Source: Baffinella frigidus (taxonomy: Eukaryota; Cryptophyceae; Cryptomonadales; Baffinellaceae). From it: a stretch of DNA of 18,575 bases. Of the stretch, positions 12,901 through 18,575 are shown piece after piece. Both the position numbers and the translations under genes were made by a program. Below the pieces are notes generated by a model that had not been told where the DNA came from, searched no databases, and saw only the letters and a program-made list of their open reading frames with translations. How positions within the stretch are numbered: the stretch's first letter is position 1; each line of letters opens with the position of its first letter. The stretch is from contig MU647613.1 in the NCBI GenBank assembly GCA_026770585.1, forward strand, positions 25,825 through 44,399, written 5' to 3'.

Positions 12901-12902
12901 GC

Positions 12903-13060
12903 TCAGCAGCCGGCTGCTCCCCGGCTCGAGGGATCCCGAATCTCTGGCGCGGCCGCCCCTTCCTGCGAGCATGGAGAACACCAGCACGAAGAGCAAGGGG
13001 CGCAGACGCGTTGCACATCCTCGCGCACGAGGTCCCACCTCGGATCTTGGCTGCATGATT
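12903..13060 (-). CDS. Candidate coding block with an apparent frameshift
   Basis: Between possible acceptors (CCGCGCAG about 13071-13078, ATCATGCAG about 13057-13065) the minus strand reads DPRWDLVREDVQRV in one frame and RPLLFVLVFSMLAG, a hydrophobic run, in another. Each half has strong GC3 bias and they meet at the run of C near 13001-13005 (plus coordinates). Either there is a one-base frameshift or only one half is coding. It leads toward the 12718-12900 exon. Confidence 0.3.
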
Positions 13061-13203
13061 CCCTGCGCGGAACGGTGGGGCCGTCGCGCCATACGCGACC
13101 CAGACGTCTCCACGATGATGTGCGGTTAGGCGAGGGGTCAAGCGGGACCCTCACAGCCGCCACAGTTCAAGCAAAGCGGGTCGCCTTCACCATGGTTTTT
13201 TCT

Positions 13204-13255
13204 GCGGGGAACTCCGCCTACGGGGAACTCCTGGTTCGGAGGCGGAGTTCCCCGC
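13204..13255. repeat. Perfect 16-bp-arm hairpin
   Basis: GCGGGGAACTCCGCCT (13204-13219) and AGGCGGAGTTCCCCGC (13240-13255), with a 20-nt loop that itself repeats CGGGGAACTCC. Could be a tiny foldback element or a duplicated arm. Confidence 0.75.
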
Positions 13256-13261
13256 AATGGG

Positions 13262-13425
13262 AGGGCGAAAGCAAAAGTGCTTTCCCTGCAGTCCTTTCTA
13301 CGGAAGGGCGTGTCGTTGGCATATGTTGGGCGAAATTAAAACCTAAAGGACCTAAAGGAGTTCCGGTGTCCGCTAAAGGTGTCCGCCTATGTTGGGAGCT
13401 CGAAGAACCTAAAGGACCTAAAGGG
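13262..13425 (+). repeat. Copies 1 and 1b of the CTACGGAAGGGCGTGTCGTT repeat
   Basis: GAAAGCAAAAGTGCTTTC, CTGCAGTCCTTTCTACGG, AAGGGCGTGTCGTTGGCATA, TGTTGGGCGAAATTAAAACC, then TAAAGGACC units. The second half repeats at 13374-13425. The minus frame (PLGPLGFNFAQHMP) is open in some copies, but nothing shows it is expressed. Confidence 0.75.
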
Positions 13426-13515
13426 GACAAAGGGGGGGAGAAGGAAGTAGAGGAAGGGGGAGCGGAGGAGGGAGGAGAGGAGGAGGGGAGAAGAAGTGGA
13501 GGGGAGGTTAGATGA
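13426..13515 (+). repeat. Polypurine GGA/GAA tract
   Basis: About 90 bp almost free of pyrimidines; potential triplex-forming sequence. Confidence 0.85.
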
Positions 13516-14055
13516 GCAGCAGAGATACATAAACGCTGAGCGGGGGATGACGAGCGAAAAGAGCCTTATTGAAAAGGCGGGGGTGCATTGCTGACTTGTG
13601 TTTTCCTTCCTTGTATTGATATATTGATTAACAGTGACCCAGATGACTTCCAGTGACACTTCGAGGCTGACCCTAACGGAGACGAGTCAATCTCCATGTG
13701 TCTTTTCTACAGCTACATTCTGCACAACCACCACTGTTTTGATGTCTTACTGTTGTTGATGGCTGACGCTTGAATTGCCCTTAACTTTGCTGACGTCCGT
13801 ACATTGGGGGAAACCCCTACACAACCACATCTTTCTCCTTTCACTTTTTGGTGTCTGACTGGTTTCAACTCACAACCCCACACAATCCCTCTCACCTTGT
13901 GGGGTATCCGTGGTTGGAAATCTTATGCTTCAACCATGGGATACCATGAGCCTCATAAAGGCTGACTTGGGCTCGGTGTGTGTGTAAGCATGGGAACCAA
14001 TTGGTATACCTTCACTCACCCCAAGAGGACCACCCTTTATCCCCTTTACACAAGC
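13516..14055. other. No recognisable gene; one imperfect hairpin
   Basis: Unique-looking sequence of balanced composition. GTGGGGTATCCGTGGTTG (13899-13916) and CAACCATGGGATACCATG (13931-13948) form an imperfect inverted pair. The ORFs of 60-90 codons lack domain signals. It could be UTR, intron or intergenic. Confidence 0.5.
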
Positions 14056-14460
14056 ATCTGCACTGGAGAGGTAAACGCGATCTGAAAGCAAAAATGCTTT
14101 CTATGCAGTCCTTTCTACGGAAGGGCGTGTCGTTGGGCTATGTTGGGCGAAATTAAAACCTAAAGGACCTAAAGGTTGCGATGCTTTCTCTGCAGTCCTT
14201 TCTACGGAAGGGCGTGTCGTTGGCGTATGTTGGGCGAAATTAAAACCTCAAGGACCTAAAGGAGTCATCAGTCCTTAAGGGCGTGTCGTTAGCATATGTT
14301 GGGAGCATTTAAACCCTAAAGGACCTAAAGGTCCCCTCTGCACTGGAGAGCTAAACGCGATCCGAAAGCAAAAATGCTTTCTCTGCAGATCCTTTCTACG
14401 GAAGGGCGTGTCGTTGGGCCATGTTGGGAGAAATTAAACCTAAAGGACCTAAGGGACCTT
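14056..14460 (+). repeat. Four more copies of the 13262 repeat in tandem
   Basis: Copies at about 14056-14177, 14178-14265, 14269-14333 and 14334-14458. Two begin with CTGCACTGGAGAG and AAACGCGAT. All share CCTTTCTACGGAAGGGCG (or its tail) and TTGGGMGAAATTAAA, followed by CCTAAAGGACCTAAAGG. Unit 65-125 bp with internal losses. Confidence 0.8.
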
Positions 14461-15130
14461 TGTATTGCTACTAAATTGCATACGATAAAGAAAAACGTAG
14501 TTCACTGCTTCACGCCCCAGAATACTCTAGAAAGAGTGAATCACGACCACAACCCCATTTTACCAGCTAGGAAAAACTCTAGGAAACCGGACTACGAGCG
14601 TACGTAGAGTCGTAGACCCTCTCTACAAGTAAGAAGATTCGAACCTGCATCGACTGCCTAATTTGTGTGATTTGTGTGGTAAAGACGTTTAGATGGCGGG
14701 CTCGAATTATCATCCCGGTTACCACCGGTAATTTTGTTTCTAAATTGAAATCTTTCGATTTATGAATGGGCCAAAGGGTATTTTTAGGTAGGGGAGAAAA
14801 AGATTCATTTTAAAAAGATTTTTTTAACAGCCATCTTACTACAGGATTTGTATCAAGTTTACGACTGGATGTTAGCACCTGGCAGGAGGATCTCACTTTA
14901 AAAGTCTGGTCTCGCCCCCCCGATGTTGGTGTTCGACCCGAGGGATGTTGGGGAAGTTGATTTTTATCCCGGGGAAATACGCCAAAAGAGATGGGAATTG
15001 GAGCTCTTTGCCTGCGCAACAATTTCCTCTAAAAGCAGTTTGTTACATGTACCAGGATTTCCGAACGAGTGTGTGTGAAAAAGAAACTTAAGACCTGGCG
15101 GTAACCCACGACCCAAAAAATAAAATCCAC
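14461..15130. other. No recognisable gene
   Basis: AT-richer unique sequence. A GATTCGAACC string near 14637-14646 resembles a tRNA T-loop read on the minus strand, but no cloverleaf can be drawn. Scattered ORFs of up to 77 codons have no features. Confidence 0.5.
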
Positions 15131-15256
15131 CCCGGGACCCGGGAAATAATGGCTCCTTCTGGCAACCTCCGGGAAACGGGAAATTCCCGGGATTCCCGTG
15201 GGAAATCTCAATCCCGGGAAATAGGAAAAAATAAATCCCCCACGGGAAATTTCCGG
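15131..15256. repeat. CCCGGGAAA-rich degenerate repeat
   Basis: TTTCCCGGGATT, CCCGGGACCCGGGAAA and GGGAAATTCCCGGGATTCCC: many overlapping CCCGGG palindromes spaced 10-20 bp. The FPG/NFP-rich minus ORFs are translations of it. Confidence 0.75.
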
Positions 15257-15570
15257 GCATGCTAGGTCCTACTCAAAATGCCTCTCAGTGCGAATCAGTG
15301 CGCAGTGAGCATGGCCCCCATGCTGATTGCGGCTCCTCGAGAACTCACCCTTTATCCCCTGTTCCCCTCTCTCTCTCTCTCGGCTGCTTCGTTCCCTGAG
15401 ACAGAGAGGTTCGCACCTTCGTGTCCATTCGTTCACAACGTGTAGAGCAGGCGAGGCCTTTCTAGGCCCTTGAGTTCAACAACCTCCACGCGGGGATATG
15501 TATTGTGGCCATGTTGGTTTCAATTCGCCACTCACTCTCATAAACTCTAAGTTCTGCTCAGACAGGCTCT
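15257..15570. other. No gene seen
   Basis: A short (CT)n at about 15366-15380, AGCATGG/CCATGCT (15309-15323) and otherwise unique sequence. Confidence 0.5.
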
Positions 15571-15695
15571 ACAGGGGTACCTCGCTCATAAGAAACCGCC
15601 CCCCCCCTAGGACCCTACGATAGGCCTATGCCTAGCTAGGGCCCTACAGCGTTCCTAGGGTTGAGGGCGGTTTCTTATGAGCGAGGTACCCCTGT
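15571..15695. mobile_element. MITE-like element C1, 31-bp perfect inverted ends
   Basis: ACAGGGGTACCTCGCTCATA-AGAAACCGCCC (15571-15601) and its exact inverse (15665-15695). The centre has CCTAGGACCCTACGATAGGCC and GGGCCCTACAGCGTTCCTAGG. Perfect ends suggest recent mobility. No clear target duplication. Confidence 0.9.
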
Positions 15696-15709
15696 GCTAT
15701 CCCTCCAGT

Positions 15710-15755
15710 GACCAGTAGGCGCATACGCCCTACGGTAGGGCCTTAGGACCTGCCT
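15710..15755. mobile_element. Solo CCTACGGTAGG module
   Basis: GACCAGTAGGCGCATACGCC then CTACGGTAGGG and CTTAGGACC, matching the inner part of element D read on the minus strand (17289-17331) and the right arm of O. No ends of its own. Confidence 0.55.
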
Positions 15756-15862
15756 AGGGCGAGTTAGGGTGAATAGCCACCCTGTGAGCACTGAAGGGAT
15801 ACATGTGATGCCGCTGCAGAGTTGCGTGAAGATCGCCCAAAGTCAAGGCATTGGATTTCAAT

Positions 15863-15992
15863 TGGAAACACTTTTAATTTATAAACTTGGTTCAGTGCAA
15901 TTTACTACACAGAACGATCTTTATGAGTAATATTAACGCACACGTGTGGTAATTTTGATTGAATCCAAGTTTGTCAATTAAAAGTGTTTCCA
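15863..15992 (+). mobile_element. Element H1, 130 bp
   Basis: TGGAAACACTTTTAATTTAT-AAACTTGG and CCAAGTTTGTC-AATTAAAAGTGTTTCCA. The middle reads TTTACTACACAGAACGATC...GAGTAATATT...GTGTGGTAATTTT. Confidence 0.85.
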
Positions 15993-16042
15993 TATGATAT
16001 TTCTGTCAAACCTCACCACCAGCCATACAAATCGAGGGGACT

Positions 16043-16142
16043 GGTCCTAGGTCCTAGGGGCCTACGGTAGGGAATCCGGTATGTAATCCAGTACAAATCG
16101 AGGGCTCATACGCCCTACCGTAGGGCCCAAGGACCTAGGACC
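16043..16142. mobile_element. Foldback element O, 100 bp
   Basis: Arms GGTCCTAGGTCC-TAGGGGCCTACGGTAGGG and CCCTACCGTAGGG-CCCAAGGACCTAGGACC pair over about 31 bp. CAAATCGAGGG occurs directly before the left arm (16028-16038) and inside the loop (16094-16104). Confidence 0.65.
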
Positions 16143-16201
16143 GATTTGGGCCTCTTGCCAAACCCGCCGCGGCAACTTGACCGAACATCAAGAGCGATAA
16201 A

Positions 16202-16390
16202 CCACTCGAGAATGCTGGAGGATCCTATTTATATGTGGGGTTGTAAATATTTATACCAGAATAAGGTGTTCCAACCTCGTGACTGGCCAGTATGGCTAGT
16301 TACGTGACCAATCAACGAAAGTTACTACACCAATACCCACTTTTGAGAGCACAATGGTTTTAAATAGGCCCCTTTACCATTCTGGTGTGG
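16202..16390 (+). mobile_element. Second subfamily Ab element, 189 bp
   Basis: CCACTCGAGAATG and CATTCTGGTGTGG, with AGGCCCCTTTAC/GGATCCTATTTA subterminal. A central imperfect stem GTGACTGGCCA-GTA-TGGCTAGTTAC, then GTGACCAATCAACG and GTTACTACACC. Confidence 0.75.
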
Positions 16391-16457
16391 AAGTGACTTT
16401 ACTGAAAGCGTTGCAGCGGAACGGAGCCACAGAAAAGCGCACGTGGCCTCTTTGAAC

Positions 16458-16552
16458 TGGGGTACCTCGCTCATAAGGAGCCGCACCCCCTAGGACCCTA
16501 CAGTTACATGTAGGCCTATCTCTGGCTCTACGGTGGCGGTGAGGTACACCTG
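16458..16552. mobile_element. Element C2, degraded
   Basis: TGGGGTACCTCGCTCATAAG at the left and GGCGGTGAGGTACACCTG at the right. The centre CCTAGGACCCTACAGTTACATGTAGGCC carries an inserted TACATG-type palindrome. Confidence 0.65.
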
Positions 16553-16602
16553 AAGGTCCTGCTCAGACATAGCCTCGGAGTAAAGCCACTCTGGGCCATC
16601 CT

Positions 16603-16645
16603 ACACGGGACTGTGTCCCCGGAGTTTACACGGGACTGTGTCCCC
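16603..16645 (+). repeat. Tandem ACACGGGACTGTGTCCCC pair
   Basis: Two exact 18-bp copies (16603-16620, 16628-16645), 25 bp apart. Each is itself a small hairpin. Confidence 0.8.
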
Positions 16646-16725
16646 AGACACAGCCTCGGCGGGGGTGCATGCATGTGCCACGGCCGTGTCGGTACTAATA
16701 TAAGTAATATAGTTTATATCACGGT

Positions 16726-16847
16726 ACAGGGGTACCTCGCTCATAAGAAACCGCCCACCCCTAGGACCCTACAGTAGGCCTGTGCCTTGGGCCCTGTGGT
16801 GGTCCTTAGGGGGGGGGGGCGGTTTCTTATGGGCGAGGTACCCCTGT
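16726..16847. mobile_element. Element C3, 122 bp
   Basis: 31-bp inverted ends identical to C1 apart from one base, a CCTAGGACCCTACAGTAGGCC core and a run of 12 G. Third C copy within 1.3 kb. Confidence 0.9.
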
Positions 16848-16906
16848 AGTAATATAAACGCCTCCCTCCTATTCTGTTCGAGGCTCATAACCAGAGGGGT
16901 GGCTGA

Positions 16907-17032
16907 TGTGAGGACCGGGTCCTGGATGGGCCCGCCTCAGGGGAAAAGGGCTCCAAGATACCTTGGAGCCCTTTTTCGTACCTTGGAGCCCTTTCCCCCT
17001 GAGGCGGGCCCATCCAGGAGCCGGTCCTCACA
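16907..17032. mobile_element. Foldback element E, 126 bp, with a 5-bp target duplication
   Basis: About 50-bp arms TGTGAGGACCGGGTCCTGG-ATGGGCCCGCCTCAGGGG-AAAAGGGCTCCAAG pair with the right half with two mismatches. GCTGA stands immediately on both sides (16902-16906, 17033-17037). The centre has two direct copies of TACCTTGGAGCCCTTT, so two alternative hairpins can form. Confidence 0.85.
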
Positions 17033-17071
17033 GCTGAACTCGGCTGCCAGGAGAGCCACGAGCTCTGGGAA
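17033..17071 (+). CDS. Possible plus-strand exon end before a small intron
   Basis: Reads AELGCQESHELWE and ends at GGGAA|GTGAGT, a textbook donor. Element E inserted immediately upstream (duplicated GCTGA), so the exon start may be disrupted or lie within the flank at 16862-16906. Too short to identify; the call rests on the splice sites. Confidence 0.3.
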
Positions 17072-17115
17072 GTGAGTCAAATAGTGCCCTGGAACATTTT
17101 TGATTCACCTTGCAG
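17072..17115 (+). other. Possible 44-nt GT-AG intron
   Basis: GTGAGTC at the 5' end and TTCACCTTGCAG at the 3' end, AT-richer than its flanks, with TTGATTC as a possible branch region. Size and sites are coherent, but both neighbours are only weakly coding. Confidence 0.35.
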
Positions 17116-17243
17116 AGAACCCAGATCTCGGGTCTCTGCGACTTAAGTTGACACATTTTGGAACAAAATCAACTTTTAGGAGTGGAGGGGAGGACTCGTG
17201 TGGGATGGGCTCCCGATGCGGTCCTGAATCGAGGCTCGCAACT
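17116..17243 (+). CDS. Possible plus-strand exon after the 44-nt intron
   Basis: One frame is open through NPDLGSLRLKLTHFGTKS and TFRSGGEDSCGMGSRCGP and runs into element D. Another carries EARNL near 17231-17245, and that peptide continues past D as EARNLCEVECAERVLEG (17380-17430) to a GCG|GTACCT donor. So D interrupts a segment duplicated on both sides. Function unknown; frame undecided. Confidence 0.25.
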
Positions 17244-17344
17244 TACCCCTTAAGTGGCCAGGGGGTCGAATTCGACCCCCAAGAGGTCCTAGGTCCTAGG
17301 ACCCTACGGTAGGGCGTATGAGCCTACTGGCCACTTAAGGGGTA
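17244..17344. mobile_element. Element D, 101 bp, 18-bp perfect inverted ends
   Basis: TACCCCTTAAGTGGCCAG and its exact inverse. The interior has a perfect palindrome GGGGGTCGAATTCGACCCCC (17261-17280) and the module GGTCCTAGGTCCTAGGACC-CTACGGTAGGGCGTATGAGCC. A second partial end set (CCTTAAGTAGCCAGTAGGC, CCTTAAGTGGCC) follows at 17346-17379. CGAGGCTCGCAAC-YTA flanks the whole (17230-17245, 17379-17394). Confidence 0.85.
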
Positions 17345-17379
17345 TCCCTTAAGTAGCCAGTAGGCTTCCTTAAGTGGCC

Positions 17380-17430
17380 GAGGCTCGCAACCTATGCGAG
17401 GTGGAGTGCGCGGAGCGAGTGCTGGAGGGA
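17380..17430 (+). CDS. Weak plus-strand exon fragment
   Basis: EARNLCEVECAERVLEG-VAPA ends at GCG|GTACCT (17441-17443 junction). GC3-rich. The first five residues are duplicated before element D. Confidence 0.25.
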
Positions 17431-17453
17431 GTAGCCCCCGCGGTACCTGCCTC

Positions 17454-17697
17454 AGGGTGTCGGGGTTAGGGCTTGCGGTTTCAGGTTTCGGGGTTCGGGT
17501 TGAGGTTTTGGGGGTTTCGGGTTTAGGAGTTGTGGCTTCGGGTTCCGGGTAAGGGGTTAGGGGTTAGGGGTGAGGGGTTAGGGGTGATGGGTTAGGGGTT
17601 AGGGGTTAGGGGTTAGGGGTTAGGGGTTAGGAGTTAGGGGTTAGGGTTTAGAGTGTAGGGTTTAGGGTTAAGGGTCTAGGGTTTGGGGTTTGGAGTC
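17454..17697 (+). repeat. Degenerate GGGGTTA / TTTAGGG array
   Basis: About 240 bp of GGGGTTAGGGG units, with TTTCGGG variants at the left and TTTAGGG at the right. Confidence 0.9.
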
Positions 17698-17722
17698 TCG
17701 GGAAGGGTGCGAAACCCTGTCT

Positions 17723-17866
17723 TTATCCTCCCAGGGAAACCTAGTTTTCTTTCCTTTCCTGGCAACGAAAATCACTACACAATTTGTTCTTATTAGTAAT
17801 TTTAAAGCTTTTGTGCAGTAATTTTTGTTGCCAGAAAATAAAAGAAAAATAGGTTTCCCCGGATAA
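17723..17866 (+). mobile_element. Element I2, 144 bp, with a 4-bp target duplication
   Basis: TTATCC...GGGAAACCTAG and ATAGGTTTCCCCGGATAA. GTCT on both sides (17719-17722, 17867-17870). The middle CACTACACAATTTG...TTAGTAATTTT...GTGCAGTAATTTTT matches I1. Confidence 0.85.
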
Positions 17867-17963
17867 GTCTCGTTTGTCTCTAGCCGTAAAGATTTCATTG
17901 AAGTCGGTTTTTCTATGGGGAGGCTCTGAGGAATCGGGACAGAGGGTGGTCAGGGTTTAGGTT

Positions 17964-18102
17964 CCACTTAGCAGCGAACGAAGACATTTTCCCCCGGATT
18001 CTTGGGGGAAATTCCGGTTGGAATCCATAGCAATGGGTAAGATTCTAGCACAAATAGTTTAGATGGACTGCATCCGTGAAGACCCCGGTGGCTGCTAAGT
18101 GG
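17964..18102 (+). mobile_element. Element F5, 139 bp
   Basis: CCACTTAGCAG and CTGCTAAGTGG, with an internal stem TTTCCCCCGGA/TTCTTGGGGGAAA that differs from the other F copies by paired changes. Confidence 0.85.
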
Positions 18103-18104
18103 TA

Positions 18105-18165
18105 GGGAGGGATTGGGGTACTTGGCGGGGGTGAATGAATAGAGGTCTTCATCCCGCGTCTCTCC
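18105..18165 (-). CDS. Weak minus-strand exon candidate
   Basis: After GTTGCAAG the minus strand reads GETRDEDLYSFTPAKYP. A second GTTGCAATAG|GAGAG junction at 18275-18285 repeats only the acceptor side, as with the other exons in this window. Confidence 0.3.
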
Positions 18166-18183
18166 CCTTGCAACTGGTGTACG

Positions 18184-18278
18184 GTTCAGGGTTTAGTGTT
18201 TAGTGTTTAGTGTTTAGTGTTTAGTGTTTAGGGTTTAGGATTTGGGGTTCCGGGTTCATGGTTCAGGGTTCAGGGCTC
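18184..18278 (+). repeat. TTTAGTG / TTTAGGG array
   Basis: Five TTTAGTG units, then TTTAGGG and TTCAGGG variants. Confidence 0.85.
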
Positions 18279-18368
18279 TCCTATTGCAACGGTTGAGAAG
18301 AACAGGGCCCCTCAGATTTATCAATAAATCAAGATCTGTGTATTTTGTTTGTACGGATTGCAACCGAT

Positions 18369-18524
18369 CCGCACAGCGGGCTACGAGGGGAAAAAATCGT
18401 CAGACTCAATGCCTTATCCGTAGGAACCCCCCCTGTGTCACTACGGATTGCCTACCGTAGGGCCCTACGTCTTATCTCTTAAGGGTGATTTGAAATCCCT
18501 TCGAAGGCGGAGGCCGCTGTGTGG
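18369..18524 (+). mobile_element. Element B6, diverged
   Basis: CCGCACAGCGGGCTACGAGG at the left and GAGGCCGCTGTGTGG at the right with a GGCGGA insertion. The inner CGGCCC stem is lost, but the CTACGG...CCTACCGTAGGGCCCTACG core is kept. Confidence 0.75.
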
Positions 18525-18575
18525 ACGGCCACGATGCTTCGGGGGTGAGAGCGAGAAAGGGAGAGATGAGGATGA

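Noticed and set aside
13262-13425. Collagen-like gene from GPKGPKG translation
   Set aside because: Arises from the CCTAAAGGACCTAAAGG repeat; no longer Gly-X-Y run.
12511-13515. 334-codon plus-strand ORF, the longest in the window
   Set aside because: It overlaps the minus-strand blocks with better codon bias, then continues through a repeat family, a hairpin and a polypurine tract; the Pro/Arg- and Gly/Glu-rich composition follows base composition.
14600-14740. Possible tRNA or tRNA-derived SINE (GATTCGAACC string)
   Set aside because: No acceptor, D or anticodon stem can be paired around it.
16907-17032. Rho-independent terminator
   Set aside because: The stem is about 50 bp, has a target duplication and lies in eukaryote-like DNA; a foldback element explains it better.
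1-18575. Virus, prophage or retroelement
   Set aside because: No capsid, polymerase, integrase, reverse transcriptase or LTR signature in any frame.

Overview
The window looks like eukaryotic nuclear DNA, not bacterial or viral. There are no operons, no convincing ribosome-binding sites and no long clean ORF. The coding signal comes as short GC3-rich blocks bounded by splice-like AG and GT/GC dinucleotides, set in intron-like DNA dense with palindromic non-autonomous elements (MITE-like), microsatellites and degenerate TTTAGGG/GGGTTTA-type arrays. TTTAGGG-like repeats and very high MITE density would suit a photosynthetic protist (green alga or dinoflagellate), but that is a guess. I recognise no gene by name.

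Coding content: almost all plausible exons read on the minus strand. From high to low coordinates the best are 12718-12900 (with 12903-13060 upstream), 11492-11572, 10227-10322, 8202-8303, 6403-6476, 5311-5441 (with 5054-5232 next), 4448-4529, 2844-2945, 1204-1284, 839-886 and 1-125. A further weak one lies at 18105-18165. They could be exons of one large split gene or remnants of several; the sequence does not decide. A possible plus-strand exon-intron-exon with a 44-nt GT-AG intron lies at 17033-17300.

Most of these exons exist as several decayed partial copies beside the best copy, often keeping the 3' splice acceptor and first codons: 330-383 for 1-125; 2461-2690 for 2844-2945; 4618-4660 and 4726-4760 for 4448-4529; 5992-6370 and 6711-6746 for 6403-6476; 7547-7979 and 8479-8541 for 8202-8303; 11652-11692 for 11492-11572. 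The 'introns' are therefore largely broken exon duplicates plus simple repeats.

Mobile content: about 18 families of short hairpin elements (roughly 90-215 bp) are named here by letter from their inverted termini. A: CCACTCGAGGCT; B: CCACACAGCGG; C: ACAGGGGTACCTCGC; D: TACCCCTTAAGTGGCCAG; E: TGTGAGGACC; F: CCACTTAGCAG; G: CCTAGCTCTGTC; H: TGGAAACACTTTTAATT; I: TTATCCGGGGAAACCTA; J, K, L, M (CCACGCCAGA), O, Q (CCACACGGTGG), R, S, U. No transposase is present, so all are non-autonomous. Families with different ends share internal modules, mainly a CCTACGGTAGG/CCTAGG block and a TTACTACACA block. Several elements are flanked by 15-60 bp direct repeats of host sequence.

Layout: 1-1300 exon remnants with A, B and R elements; 1300-2460 A, L, G, F; 2460-3430 about 185-bp tandem units, then a GATA/CATA microsatellite; 3430-5060 F, M, A and exon copies; 5060-6770 exon remnants with B and simple repeats; 6770-8620 telomere-like arrays, B elements and an amplified exon; 8620-10660 M, S, F, Q, B, K and an exon; 10660-12510 H, G, U, I, J and an exon pair; 12510-13140 the largest coding block; 13200-14460 an 85-125 bp repeat family; 14460-15570 nothing recognisable except a CCCGGGA-rich repeat; 15570-17380 a cluster of C, H, O, A, E and D elements; 17450-18575 telomere-like arrays with I, F and B elements.
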